Part shown: positions 1 to 8,850 of the stretch, piece after piece | Layout: the number at the start of each line of letters is the position of its first letter | Position numbering within the stretch: the first letter of the stretch is position 1 | DNA from: Allobosea sp. | Lineage (GTDB): Bacteria; Pseudomonadota; Alphaproteobacteria; Rhizobiales; Beijerinckiaceae | Direction: 5' to 3' | Length of the DNA: 64,000 bases | Assembly (NCBI GenBank): GCA_024231975.1 | Contig: JAAEQB010000050.1 | Span: 124,001-188,000 of the forward strand | The notes under the pieces: model-generated | Told to the model about the DNA's origin: nothing | Seen by the model: the letters and a program-made list of their open reading frames with translations, nothing else | The model's database searches: none | Translations under genes and position numbers: made by a program

Positions 1-135
1 ATCGACCACCACCAGCGGCCGCTCAGGCTCGGTTCTGCGCGCGAGACCATCGTTTACAAGGCTCCGTCGACGAGCAGGCAGATCGAGGCGCCCGCTCCGG
101 CGAATCACTCTGTCAATGAATGGTTAACCGATTGA
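1..135 (+). CDS. possible 3' end of an unidentified gene, cut by the window edge
   Basis: Reading frame 1 is open from the first base to a TGA at 133-135, giving 44 codons that end in residues NEWLTD. Third codon positions are mostly G or C in the first two thirds, as in real genes here, but drift towards A/T near the end. I recognise no domain. It could be the tail of a gene that starts outside the window, or chance. The remaining bases up to 184 hold nothing I can name. Confidence 0.3.
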   Translation: MDHHQRPLRLGSARETIVYKAPSTSRQIEAPAPANHSVNEWLTD

Positions 136-184
136 TTCCGAGTCGAGCTTTGCCGGCGGTCGGACGCGCCTGCCAACAGGCTTC

Positions 185-646
185 TCAGCCTTCGGAATAG
201 GAGCTTCCATCCTTGTGCAGGAAGCGGCCGTCCCTGCTCGGGCTCATAATGTCGATGTCGGAGCAGGTGATCACATCGTCGGCGGAGCGGCTGCCGACTT
301 CGAGATAGACCGCGACCTTGTCCGAGCGGTTGATCATGTGGTGGCCGTTGCCGCTGTTCTTGGCGAAGGCGGCGCAATCGCCGGCGCCCAGCACGGTCTC
401 GCCCCCGTCCTCGACCAGCACCAGTTCGCCTTCGAGCAAGTAGACGAATTCGTCCTCATGCGAATGCCAGTGCCGCTGGCTCGACCAGCCGCCGGGCGGC
501 AATCGCATCAGGTTGACGCCGAAATCGCCGAGGCCGCCAGCATTGCCGAGCCGCTTGCGGATACGCTCGGCGCAAGGGGCATCGAAGGGCTCCGGATAGC
601 CTGAGCCCTTGCGCTCCGGCACGGCTGCGACATCGATCTTGGGCAT
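185..646 (-). CDS. cupin domain protein
   Basis: A 153-residue single-domain cupin. Cupin motif 1 is visible around residues 59-74 as H59, H61, H63, E64 and E66 followed by YLLEGE, the usual metal-binding histidine and acidic pattern. Motif 2 lies around 88-103 with GD and a late His-His. Such stand-alone cupins bind a metal and either act on or sense small ligands; nothing here fixes the substrate. The ATG start leaves 42 bases to higA upstream, so the gene may be cotranscribed with higBA. There is no signal peptide, so a cytoplasmic protein is expected. The family call is firm; the role is unknown. Confidence 0.8.
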   Translation of the reverse strand: MPKIDVAAVPERKGSGYPEPFDAPCAERIRKRLGNAGGLGDFGVNLMRLPPGGWSSQRHWHSHEDEFVYLLEGELVLVEDGGETVLGAGDCAAFAKNSGNGHHMINRSDKVAVYLEVGSRSADDVITCSDIDIMSPSRDGRFLHKDGSSYSEG

Positions 647-688
647 GAATAACTCCTAGGCCAAGGCGCTCCGTCGCAAGGCTAGCCG

Positions 689-991
689 CTACGCCAGCGC
701 TGCGACGCGCTCCACCTTGATCTCGTCCTCATGGGCGCGCGCCTCGACCAGATCATAGGCCGCCTGCATCCGCAGCGTCGTCTCGGCCCGGACGCCGAAG
801 GCCTTCTCGAAGCGGATTGCCATCTCGGCCGACAAGGCGGCCTTGCCGTTCAGGAGATTGCTCATCGCCTGCCGCGTCACGCCCAGTTTCTCGGCAGCGA
901 CCGTCACGCTCAAACCGTGAGGCTCGACGATTTCGGTCCGCAGCCACGCGCCGGGATGAACGGCGAAGCTCGAATGAAGCTTGATGGCCAT
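689..991 (-). CDS. higA: HigA-family antitoxin
   Basis: A 100-residue protein with a Cro/C1-type helix-turn-helix around residues 23-47, containing LGVTRQAMSNLLNG, the typical HigA recognition helix. I start it at the ATG at 991 (MAIKLHSSF), because that codon overlaps the TGA of the toxin gene by one base, which implies translational coupling; a longer frame extends upstream but only inside the toxin gene. HigA neutralises HigB by direct binding and represses the pair's promoter. A toxin-first gene order, as here, is characteristic of HigBA modules. Confidence 0.9.
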   Translation of the reverse strand: MAIKLHSSFAVHPGAWLRTEIVEPHGLSVTVAAEKLGVTRQAMSNLLNGKAALSAEMAIRFEKAFGVRAETTLRMQAAYDLVEARAHEDEIKVERVAALA

Positions 992-1278
992 CAGTGATAA
1001 TCCTCCAGATCGATATCCTCGATCGCGAGCGCTTGATTGACACGGAACGTCATGCGCCAGTTCTTCGTCACGATGAGCGACCATTCACCAGCACGATCGC
1101 CCGTGAGCTGATGAGCCCCGTAATTGGGCGGGTGCTTGAACTCGTCGGTAGCTTCTATCGCTGCCAGATAGGCGAGCATGTTCCGCAATCGATCGACGAG
1201 ATTGCCAGGTAGCCCCTTGCTCTTCCCAGTCTCTGCGAACTGTCGAAGCGCTTTGTGCCGGATGCCCGCAATCTCCAT
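991..1278 (-). CDS. higB: HigB/RelE-family toxin
   Basis: A 95-residue protein of the RelE/HigB superfamily, whose members are ribosome-dependent mRNA interferases. The C-terminal core (residues about 60-90, GEWSLIVTKNWRMTFRV) carries the basic and aromatic pattern seen in the catalytic sheet of the family. It starts with ATG at 1278 and its stop overlaps the start of higA by one base. The pair follows murD in the same orientation, where most relatives carry ftsW. Readthrough from the cell-wall operon could therefore contribute to expression besides its own promoter. Confidence 0.88.
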   Translation of the reverse strand: MEIAGIRHKALRQFAETGKSKGLPGNLVDRLRNMLAYLAAIEATDEFKHPPNYGAHQLTGDRAGEWSLIVTKNWRMTFRVNQALAIEDIDLEDYH

Positions 1279-1314
1279 GGGAGGAGATTAGCGCGGAATG
1301 TGTCGCGCGTCAAT

Positions 1315-1326
1315 TGTCACTTGACA
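1315..1326. promoter_or_regulatory. candidate HigA operator
   Basis: The palindrome TGTCA-CT-TGACA lies 37-48 bases upstream of the higB start, in the short gap behind murD. It sits inside a wider GTCAA-N7-TTGAC inverted repeat (1309-1325). HigA proteins autorepress their operon by binding palindromes near the promoter, so position and symmetry fit; the assignment is an inference. Confidence 0.5.
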
Positions 1327-1332
1327 GTCAGG

Positions 1333-2760
1333 TTATCGACCGGTCGCTTCGAACCCCGGCAGCGCCTTGACCAGCGCCCGGAAGGCATCGCCCCGCACCT
1401 CGAAATTCGGGAACTGGTCGTAGGAGGCGCAGGCCGGCGAGAGCAGCACGGCGATCTCTCCGCTCCCCTGCTGCGCCAGCGCTGCCTTGGTCGCGGCGGC
1501 GACCGCGGCATCGAGCGTGCCGCTGCGCTCGTAGGTCACGCGGCCGTCATCGTCGAAGGTCGCGGCGAAGAGATCGCTGGCCGCGCCGATCAGATAGGCG
1601 CGGGCGATGTTCGGGAAATAGCGCCGCAGCGACTCGATCCCGCCCTCCTTCGCCTTGCCGCCGAGGATCCAGAAGATCTCGCGAAAGGAGGTCAGCGCCT
1701 TCTCGGTCGAGTCGGCATTGGTCGCCTTGGAATCGTTGATGAAGACGACGCGGCCGATGCGGCCGAGCTCCTCCATCCGGTGCTTCAGGCCGGGATAGCT
1801 TCTGAAGCCGGCAGCGATCTCCTCGGCCGAGAGGCCGAGCGCCGCACACGCGGCGAAGGCGGCCGCCGCGTTCTGGGCGTTGTGGCTGCCGCGCAGGCTA
1901 CCGATGCCGGCGAGATTGGCGACGACCCTGGGCTTGCCGTCCTTGACCTCGACGATCCGGGTATCGAGCTGGCCGGCATTGGCGGTGACGCCGGCGAAGA
2001 CGCCCTCGTCGAGCGGCTGCTCGCCGCTGATCTTCACCAGAGGCTTGCCGGAGGCGGCGCGCCGGCGCGCCATCTGCTTCGACGGCTCGTCGTCGACGCC
2101 GATCACGGCGATATCGGAGGCGGCGACCAGCCGCTCCTTGATCGCGCCATAGGCCTCGAAGGTGCCGTGCCGGTCGAGATGATCCGGCGTCAGGTTCATT
2201 TGGATGCCGACCGTCGGCTTTATGGAAGGAGCCAGGTCGATCTGGAAGGTCGAGCACTCGACGACATGGATGCGGCTGTCGGCCGGCGGCTCCAGCGCCA
2301 GCACGGCCGTGCCGATATTGCCGCCCATCTGCACGTCGCGGCCGGCCGCCTCGAGCACATGCGCGATCAGCGCCGTGGTGGTCGATTTGCCGTTGGTGCC
2401 GGTGATGCAGATTACCGGCGCAGCGGGCGCGATCTTCGCCCGTTCGAGGAAGAAGAGTTCGATGTCGCCGATCACCGGGACATTCGCAGCCTTGGCCTTC
2501 TCCACCGTCCAGTGCGGCGCGGGATGGGTCAGCGGCACGCCGGGCGAGAGCACGAAAGCGGCAAAGCCCGACCAGTCGGTGCTGGCAAGATCGACGACGT
2601 CGAGCCCCTCGGCCACCGCCTTGTCGCGGCTCGCCTGATTATCGTCCCAGCAGGCGACAGCGGCACCGCCAGCGACGAGCGCACGCGCTGTCGCCAGCCC
2701 CGAACCGCCGAGGCCGAACAGGGCGAGAGTCTTGCCGGCGAAAACCGTAACGGGCGTCAT
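1333..2760 (-). CDS. murD: UDP-N-acetylmuramoyl-L-alanine--D-glutamate ligase MurD
   Basis: A 475-residue Mur ligase that adds D-glutamate to UDP-MurNAc-L-Ala in the cytoplasm, using ATP. An N-terminal Rossmann-like UDP-binding segment (ALFGLGGSG) is followed by the ATP-binding P-loop GTNGKSTT near residue 121, a central domain with the HLDRH motif, and the C-terminal ligase domain with NDSKATN. Length is normal. I start at the ATG at 2760, which overlaps the mraY stop codon by one base (TGATG); a TTG three bases earlier is the only close alternative. It is the last gene of the dcw block present here. Confidence 0.97.
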   Translation of the reverse strand: MTPVTVFAGKTLALFGLGGSGLATARALVAGGAAVACWDDNQASRDKAVAEGLDVVDLASTDWSGFAAFVLSPGVPLTHPAPHWTVEKAKAANVPVIGDIELFFLERAKIAPAAPVICITGTNGKSTTTALIAHVLEAAGRDVQMGGNIGTAVLALEPPADSRIHVVECSTFQIDLAPSIKPTVGIQMNLTPDHLDRHGTFEAYGAIKERLVAASDIAVIGVDDEPSKQMARRRAASGKPLVKISGEQPLDEGVFAGVTANAGQLDTRIVEVKDGKPRVVANLAGIGSLRGSHNAQNAAAAFAACAALGLSAEEIAAGFRSYPGLKHRMEELGRIGRVVFINDSKATNADSTEKALTSFREIFWILGGKAKEGGIESLRRYFPNIARAYLIGAASDLFAATFDDDGRVTYERSGTLDAAVAAATKAALAQQGSGEIAVLLSPACASYDQFPNFEVRGDAFRALVKALPGFEATGR

Positions 2761-3842
2761 CAACGCAGCTTCAGCGTGGCGAGGCCGACCAGCGCCAGCA
2801 CTACCGAAATGATCCAGAAGCGGATCACCACCTGCGGCTCGGTCCAGCCCAGCTTCTCGAAATGGTGGTGGATCGGCGCCATCAGGAAGACGCGCTTGCC
2901 GGTGCGCTTGAACACCGCGACCTGGATGATCACCGAGAGCGCCTCGACCACGAACAGGCCGCCGACGATGGCGAGGACGATCTCGTGCTTGATCGCGACC
3001 GCGATGGTGCCGAGCATGCCGCCAAGGCCGAGCGAGCCGGTGTCGCCCATGAAGATCTGGGCCGGCGGCGCGTTGAACCAGAGGAAGCCGAGCCCCGCCC
3101 CCATCATGGCGCCACAGATCACTGCGAGCTCGCCGACACCCGGCACATGGTGAATCTGCAGGTAGTTGGCGAAGATGGCGTTACCGGCGAGATAGGCGAT
3201 GAAGCCGAAGGTGCCGGCCGCGATCATCACCGGCACGATGGCGAGCCCATCGAGCCCGTCGGTCAGGTTCACCGAATTGCCGGCGCCGACCACGACGAAG
3301 GCAGTGACCAGCGGGAACAGGATGCCGAGCGGGATCATCCATTCCTTCAGGAACGGTAGCGCGAAGCCGCTGGCGATCGCAGGCGGGCTGACCTGCATGA
3401 TCGCCGTGCAGGCGGCGAGCGCGATGACGATCTCGAGGCCGAGGCGCGCCTTGCTGGAGAAGCCCTTGTGCGACTGCTTCGTCACCTTGAGGAAGTCGTC
3501 ATAGAAGCCGATCGCGCCATAGCTCGCGGTGACGCCGAGCACGATCCAGACGTAAGGATTGCGCAGATTGCCCCAGAGCAGCGTCGCGACGAACAGCCCG
3601 GTCAGGATCATCAGGCCGCCCATCGTCGGCGTGCCACGCTTGGCGAGATGCGATTCCGGCCCGTCGGTGCGGATCGGCTGGCCCTTGCCCTGCTTGATCC
3701 TGAGCCAGGAGATCGCCGCCGGCCCGAAGAAGAAGACGAAGAGCAGCGCCGTCGCGGTCGCCCCGCCGGCGCGGAAGGTGATGTAGCGGAAGACGTTGAG
3801 GACCGGGAACGATCCCGCGAACTCGGCAAGCCAGACCAGCAT
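2760..3842 (-). CDS. mraY: phospho-N-acetylmuramoyl-pentapeptide-transferase MraY
   Basis: A 360-residue polytopic membrane enzyme that transfers phospho-MurNAc-pentapeptide to undecaprenyl phosphate to make lipid I. About ten hydrophobic segments are visible. The family signatures are present: KRGTPTMGG near the N-terminus, the acidic FYDDFLK motif, NLTDGLDGLA, FMGDTGSLGLGG, and the C-terminal HHHFEKLGW histidine motif. Length matches the family. Its stop overlaps the murD start and 17 bases separate it from murF, consistent with one operon. Confidence 0.98.
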   Translation of the reverse strand: MLVWLAEFAGSFPVLNVFRYITFRAGGATATALLFVFFFGPAAISWLRIKQGKGQPIRTDGPESHLAKRGTPTMGGLMILTGLFVATLLWGNLRNPYVWIVLGVTASYGAIGFYDDFLKVTKQSHKGFSSKARLGLEIVIALAACTAIMQVSPPAIASGFALPFLKEWMIPLGILFPLVTAFVVVGAGNSVNLTDGLDGLAIVPVMIAAGTFGFIAYLAGNAIFANYLQIHHVPGVGELAVICGAMMGAGLGFLWFNAPPAQIFMGDTGSLGLGGMLGTIAVAIKHEIVLAIVGGLFVVEALSVIIQVAVFKRTGKRVFLMAPIHHHFEKLGWTEPQVVIRFWIISVVLALVGLATLKLR

Positions 3843-3859
3843 CGAACCTTGTTCCTTAC

Positions 3860-5287
3860 TCAGTCGTCGGCCTGGACGACCGGGAAACGGGCCGTCATCG
3901 CCTTGACGATCGGCCCCATGCGCGTACCCAGCGAGCCCTTCACGGTGACGACGTCGCCGGCGCGGACAGCATCGAGCACATAGGGCTCGAGGCTGCTCGC
4001 CTGTGCGGCATAAGCGCCGCGGTGGTGCGAAGGCAAGGCGTCGTAGAGGGTTCTCATCAGCGGACCGCAGGCGAAGACGAGGTCGATGCCGTTGCCGGTG
4101 ACCGCGTCGGCGAGCCCCTTGTGCAGCTCCGGCGCGGTTTCGCCGAGCTCCAGCATGTCGCCGAGCACGGCGATGCGCCGCCCCCTGCCCGAAACCGGCA
4201 TGCGGCCGAGATTCTCGATCGCAGCCCGCATCGAGGCCGGGTTGCCGTTATAGCTCTCGTCGATCAGCGTGAACGGGCCGGCCGGCGCATGCAGCACCTG
4301 TCGCGCCCCACGTCCCGATGGCGGCACCAGGTCGGCGAGCGCCAGCGCGGCCAGAGCGAGATCGGCGCCGAGCGCCTCGGCCGCCGCCAGCACCGCGAGC
4401 GAGTTGAGCACGATATGCTTGCCCGGGCTGCCGAGCTTGTAGGTCACCGGCCGGCCCATGACATTGGCTTCGGCGGTCGAGACATCGGGCTTCAGCGAGC
4501 AGCCGAGCAGCCGGACGTCAGCGGCCTCGCTCTCGCCGAACGAGACGACGCGCCCTGCCCCGGCGGCGAGCGCCAGTTCGCGCAAGAGACCGGTCTGCGG
4601 GATGTCGGCATTTATGATCGCGGTGCCGCCGGCCTTCAGCCCGTTGAAGATCGCGGCCTTCTCGCGGGCGATCCCCTCCAGCGATTCGAAGGCGGCGAGA
4701 TGCACCGGCTGGATCGTGGTGATCACGGCGACATCGGGCTGAACCATCTTCGCCAGCGGCAGGATCTCGCCGGGCGCGTTCATGCCGATCTCATAGACAC
4801 CATAGCGCACGTCGCGCGGCGTCCGGGTCAGCGTCAGCGGCACGCCCCAATGGTTGTTGTAGGAGGCGACCGGCGCATGCGTCTTGCCCTGGCGCGACAG
4901 CACGAGGCGCAGCGCTTCCTTGGTGCCGGTCTTGCCGACGGAGCCGGTGACCGCGACGACCCTGGCGGTCAGTTCCGCCCGGCGCGCCATGCCGGCCTTT
5001 TCCATGCCGCGGAGCACATCGGGAACGATGGCGAGCGGCGCATCGGCCGGGAAGGAACCGGCATGGGCCTCGTCGACCACGGCGAGCGCCGCTCCCTTGT
5101 CGAGCGCCGCCGCGACGAAGTCATGCCCGTTGCGTGCTTCGCCGGTGATGGCGAAGAAGGCCTCGCCCGGCTCCAGCGTGCGCGTGTCGATCGAGGCGCC
5201 GGTGACGGCGGCCGGCACAGGCCCTTGCGAACGGGCGTCCATCGCCTCGATCAGGCGCGCGCCGGTCCACAGCGGTTCGGTGGTCAT
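3860..5287 (-). CDS. murF: UDP-N-acetylmuramoyl-tripeptide--D-alanyl-D-alanine ligase MurF
   Basis: A 475-residue Mur ligase that adds the D-Ala-D-Ala dipeptide to complete the UDP-MurNAc-pentapeptide. The N-terminal domain carries the SIDTRTLEPGEAF pattern of MurE/MurF. The P-loop is GSVGKTGTKE, followed by SYNNHWGVPLT, which binds ATP in MurF. The C-terminal domain has ESYNGNP, typical of MurF. The ATG at 5287 overlaps the murE stop by four bases (ATGA), so the two are translationally coupled. Confidence 0.97.
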   Translation of the reverse strand: MTTEPLWTGARLIEAMDARSQGPVPAAVTGASIDTRTLEPGEAFFAITGEARNGHDFVAAALDKGAALAVVDEAHAGSFPADAPLAIVPDVLRGMEKAGMARRAELTARVVAVTGSVGKTGTKEALRLVLSRQGKTHAPVASYNNHWGVPLTLTRTPRDVRYGVYEIGMNAPGEILPLAKMVQPDVAVITTIQPVHLAAFESLEGIAREKAAIFNGLKAGGTAIINADIPQTGLLRELALAAGAGRVVSFGESEAADVRLLGCSLKPDVSTAEANVMGRPVTYKLGSPGKHIVLNSLAVLAAAEALGADLALAALALADLVPPSGRGARQVLHAPAGPFTLIDESYNGNPASMRAAIENLGRMPVSGRGRRIAVLGDMLELGETAPELHKGLADAVTGNGIDLVFACGPLMRTLYDALPSHHRGAYAAQASSLEPYVLDAVRAGDVVTVKGSLGTRMGPIVKAMTARFPVVQADD

Positions 5288-6768
5288 CCCCGTCTTCCCC
5301 CAGCCAATGCCGCGATCGCCTCGCGGACCACCTCATGGTCCGAGAACGGCAGCGTCCGATCGCCGATGATCTGGCCGCTTTCATGGCCTTTTCCGGCAAC
5401 GACGAGGACATCCCCAAGCTGCAGCAATGCGACACCGGCCGCGATCGCCTCGGCCCGGTCGCCGATTTCCTTGAGACGGTCCGGCGCCGCCGCCAGTACC
5501 TCGGCGCGGATCGCAGCCGAATCCTCGCTGCGCGGATTGTCGTCGGTGACGATGGCGATGTCGGCGCCGTCGGCAGCGATGCCGCCCATCAACGGGCGCT
5601 TGCCGCGGTCACGGTCGCCGCCGCAGCCGAAGACGCAGATCAACCGCCCGCTGGCATAGGGCCGCAAGGTCTTCAGCACCGCCGCGAGCGCATCGGGCTT
5701 GTGGGCGTAGTCGACCACGACAAGCCCGCCATTGTGCTCGCCGACCCGTTCGAGCCGGCCGGGAACACCCTGCAGGCCGGCGATGGCGCGCACCGAGGCC
5801 ACCGCATCCTCGCCCGTCGCCATTGCGAGCCCCGCGGCGACCAGCGCATTGCCGGCCATGAAATCGCCGACCAGCGGCAGCAGCACTTCGGTCGACACGC
5901 CATCGACGGCAACCGTCAGGCGCTGCAAGAAGCCCTCGCGGGCGACATCGAGCAGTTTCAAGCGGTCGCCGCCGCGACCGATGCCGATCACAGGATGGCC
6001 GCCGGCCTTCGCCGCCGCCTCGGCCTTGTCGGCATAGGGTTCGTCGCGGTTGATCACCACCGGCGCGCCGGCCGGCAGCAGCTTCCAGAGCCGCAGCTTG
6101 GCCGAAAGGTAGTCCTCGACGCTCGGATGATAGTCGAGATGGTCGCGGCCGAGATTGAGGAAGGCGCCGGCGGACAGCCTGACGCCGTCGAGCCGGTGCT
6201 GGTCGAGCCCGTGCGAGGAGGCTTCCATCGCAAGATGCGTGACGCCCTCGCCGGCCAGCCTGTCGAGCGAGGCATGCAGCGAGAGCGGGTCCGGCGTGGT
6301 CAGCGAGCCGTAATCGGCGCCCGCCTCGGTGACGATGCCGATCGTACCGACGCTCGCCGCCTTGCGTCCGAGCGCCCTGAAGATCTGGCGGGTGAACTCG
6401 GCGACCGAGGATTTGCCGCTGGTGCCGGTGACGGCGACGACGGTGCCGGGCTGGCGCGGATGCACCTTGGCGGCGGCGAGCGAGAGGGCAAGACGCGGAT
6501 CTGCCACCTGCGCGCAAGCGACCCCGGCCGGCAGATCAGCGGGACGCGGCCCGCTCGATACGATCGCAGTCGCTCCACGTTGAACTGCATCGCTGATGAA
6601 GCGCGCGCCGTCGGCCTTGGCGCCGGCGAGCGCAACGAAGGCTTCGCCGGGCGCAACCTTGCGGCTGTCGAAGGCGACGCCGGCGACGCGGCGCGCTCCT
6701 GCGTCAGGGAAAGCTCCCGGGAAGAGCTGATCGAGGCTGAAGCCGGCACCGTCTGTCAAAGGTTCCAT
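5284..6768 (-). CDS. murE: UDP-N-acetylmuramoyl-tripeptide synthetase MurE (meso-diaminopimelate type)
   Basis: A 494-residue Mur ligase that adds meso-diaminopimelate. The specificity motif DNPRSE is intact in the C-terminal domain; lysine-adding MurE has a different sequence at this point. The P-loop is GTSGKSSVAE. I start at the ATG at 6768 (MEPLTDG), which gives the expected N-terminus; the frame extends 12 codons upstream into repeat-flanking DNA. The 288 bases separating it from ftsI are unusual for an otherwise tight operon and contain an inverted repeat pair. Confidence 0.96.
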   Translation of the reverse strand: MEPLTDGAGFSLDQLFPGAFPDAGARRVAGVAFDSRKVAPGEAFVALAGAKADGARFISDAVQRGATAIVSSGPRPADLPAGVACAQVADPRLALSLAAAKVHPRQPGTVVAVTGTSGKSSVAEFTRQIFRALGRKAASVGTIGIVTEAGADYGSLTTPDPLSLHASLDRLAGEGVTHLAMEASSHGLDQHRLDGVRLSAGAFLNLGRDHLDYHPSVEDYLSAKLRLWKLLPAGAPVVINRDEPYADKAEAAAKAGGHPVIGIGRGGDRLKLLDVAREGFLQRLTVAVDGVSTEVLLPLVGDFMAGNALVAAGLAMATGEDAVASVRAIAGLQGVPGRLERVGEHNGGLVVVDYAHKPDALAAVLKTLRPYASGRLICVFGCGGDRDRGKRPLMGGIAADGADIAIVTDDNPRSEDSAAIRAEVLAAAPDRLKEIGDRAEAIAAGVALLQLGDVLVVAGKGHESGQIIGDRTLPFSDHEVVREAIAALAGGRRG

Positions 6769-6819
6769 CCTTGCCGATCCGAGAAGCCGAGACGGAATGG
6801 CCACGCCATGAATTGAAGG

Positions 6820-6968
6820 GCGCGGGGAACCCTTCTCCCGTGTGGGAGAAGGGCAGGCATGAGGGCCTGCCCTATCCAGAGAAGGCGCCGCGGGACACGC
6901 ATCGCTTCAGTCATCAGCGGCGGTCCCTCACCCCTGCCCTCTCCCATCCGGGAGAGGGGTTCCCGCGC
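6820..6968. repeat. REPIN-like inverted repeat pair between murE and ftsI
   Basis: Two arms face each other. The left arm begins GCGCGGGGAACCC and contains a CTTCTCCC...GGGAGAAG hairpin. The right arm contains CTCTCCC...GGGAGAG and ends GGGTTCCCGCGC, almost the exact reverse complement of the left start. The same end sequence recurs at 18625-18849 and near 18871-18900. Together with smaller hairpins it fills most of the 288-base gap between two operon genes. This arrangement (two inverted REP units around a short spacer) matches the REPIN form of non-autonomous repeats. Confidence 0.75.
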
Positions 6969-7056
6969 GTGTCTCGCCTGCCACCGCCTAGTGAACGTCC
7001 GACGCATCGTCCACACCAAACAGACCTGCGGGGCCTCGCCCGAGCATGACTCTCCC

Positions 7057-8850
7057 TTACCGCGAACCCCACGCCCCGAGCTTGGCCATCAGCGGGAACG
7101 GCGACGGCGGCGGCTCGAAGCGCGGCGCCATGCCGAGGATCGGCGCCGCCCGCTCGATCACCTTGCCGGTGGTCTTGCCGGCATTCCAGGCTGCAGTCGA
7201 GTAGCCGCCGCTCTCGGCATAGCCCTTCGGCTCGTCATAGATGGAGAGGAAGACGTAGCGCGGCTTGTCCGAGGGCGCGATCGCCGTGAACGTGGTGAAG
7301 TTCTTGTTCTTGGCGTAGCGGCCGTTGATGACCTTTTCGGCCGTGCCGGTCTTGCCGCCGACGAAATAGCCGGGAATGTCGGCGAAGCGGGCCGAGCCCT
7401 TCTCGCCGTTGATGCGCATGATGAAGCGCATCGCCTCGGAGGTCTCCGGCTTGATCACCCGGATCGCGTCCTTCTTGGCCTCCTCCTCGGAGCGCTTCAA
7501 GAAGGTCGGCTTGATCAGGTAGCCGCCGTTGACCAGCGCGCCCACCGCCGCCAGCGCCTGAATCGGCGCGACCGCGAGGCCGTGTCCGAAGGCGATCGTC
7601 GCCGTGTTGATCTCGCCCCAGCGCTGCGGGACGATCGGCGAGGCGCTCTCCGGCAGCTCGGTCGTCATGCGGTCGAGCTGCATCATCTTCTTCAGGAAGG
7701 CCTTGTGGCCCTCGACGCCGACCGAGAGCGCCATCTTGATCGAGCCCATGTTCGACGAATGCAGGAACACCTCCGGCACCGTCAGGGTGCGGCCGGTGCC
7801 GTGGTATTCCTTGATGACCTGGCGGCCGAACCGCATCATGCCGCCGGCGGTCGAATAGCTCGAATTGATGTTGGCCTTGCCGGAATCGAGCGCCATCGCG
7901 ATGGTCAGCGCCTTGAAGGTCGAGCCCATCTCGTAGACGCCGACATTCATCCGGTTGATCCGGTCCTTCTCCAGCGCGTCGACCGGGTTGCCGGGATCGA
8001 AATCGGGCAGCGAGACCAGCGCGATCATCTCGCCGGTATTGACGTCCATGACGGCGCCGGCGGCGGCGATCGCCCGGTATTTCTCGATGCCCTTGACCAG
8101 TTCGTCGCGCAGCAAATGCTGGACGCGCATGTCGATCGAGAGCTGCACCGGCTTGAGGTCGGAGGCCTGGACCGCGAAGCCCGCGCCATTCAGGTCCTGC
8201 AACCCTTGCGAGTCGATGTACTTCTCGATGCCGGCGATGCCGATATTGTCGACATTGGCGAAGCCGAGCACATGGGCGGCGACATTGCCGTTCGGATAGA
8301 CGCGCTTGTTCTCCGGCACGAAGCCGACGCCGGGGATGCCGAGCCGATGGACCTCGGCCTGCTGGCGCGGCGTGATCTCGCGCTTGATCCAGACGAAGCC
8401 CTTCTTGGTGCCGAGCTTGTCGCGCAGTTCCTTGGCGTTGAGATCGGGCAGGACCGCGGTCAGGAGCTCGGTCGCCTCGTCCTTGTCGAGAATGTTGCGC
8501 GGCTCGGCGAAGACCGAGACGGTCCGGATGTCGGTGGCGAGCTGGATGCCGTTGCGGTCGAGAATGTCGGGCCGGGCCGCCGAGATCGCGTTCGAGGTCG
8601 CCCGGCGCAGGCCGACCTGGTCGCTCGGGAAGGCGCCGAGCATGACGAGCCGGCCGACGATCGCCAGGAACAGGCCGCTGAAACCGAGGATAACGAGGCC
8701 GACGCGCGGCTCGCTCTTCTCGCCGCTCATCCGGAAGATGTCGCGCAGCCATTCGGTGCGGAAGCGCCATTTGCGCTTCACGGCCTCGGGCTTGGCGATC
8801 GAGGCGGCGGCGATCTCGGGCGCCGACGGCTGGTCGAGCTCCTGGCTCAT
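7057..8850 (-). CDS. ftsI: peptidoglycan D,D-transpeptidase FtsI (PBP3)
   Basis: A 597-residue class B penicillin-binding protein that cross-links septal peptidoglycan. A single membrane anchor lies around residues 50-72 (VGLVILGFSGLFLAIVGRLV), after a cytoplasmic N-terminus. A PBP dimerisation domain follows. The transpeptidase domain has all three active-site motifs: S310-T-F-K, S365-S-N and K500-T-G. The ATG at 8850 overlaps the end of ftsL by four bases. Length is typical. Confidence 0.97.
   Translation of the reverse strand: MSQELDQPSAPEIAAASIAKPEAVKRKWRFRTEWLRDIFRMSGEKSEPRVGLVILGFSGLFLAIVGRLVMLGAFPSDQVGLRRATSNAISAARPDILDRNGIQLATDIRTVSVFAEPRNILDKDEATELLTAVLPDLNAKELRDKLGTKKGFVWIKREITPRQQAEVHRLGIPGVGFVPENKRVYPNGNVAAHVLGFANVDNIGIAGIEKYIDSQGLQDLNGAGFAVQASDLKPVQLSIDMRVQHLLRDELVKGIEKYRAIAAAGAVMDVNTGEMIALVSLPDFDPGNPVDALEKDRINRMNVGVYEMGSTFKALTIAMALDSGKANINSSYSTAGGMMRFGRQVIKEYHGTGRTLTVPEVFLHSSNMGSIKMALSVGVEGHKAFLKKMMQLDRMTTELPESASPIVPQRWGEINTATIAFGHGLAVAPIQALAAVGALVNGGYLIKPTFLKRSEEEAKKDAIRVIKPETSEAMRFIMRINGEKGSARFADIPGYFVGGKTGTAEKVINGRYAKNKNFTTFTAIAPSDKPRYVFLSIYDEPKGYAESGGYSTAAWNAGKTTGKVIERAAPILGMAPRFEPPPSPFPLMAKLGAWGSR

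Noticed and set aside
1255..3153. Long open frame opposite murD and mraY on the plus strand
   Set aside because: GC-rich DNA leaves long antisense frames. Its composition is Arg/Ala/Gly-rich with no domain, while murD and mraY are unmistakable.
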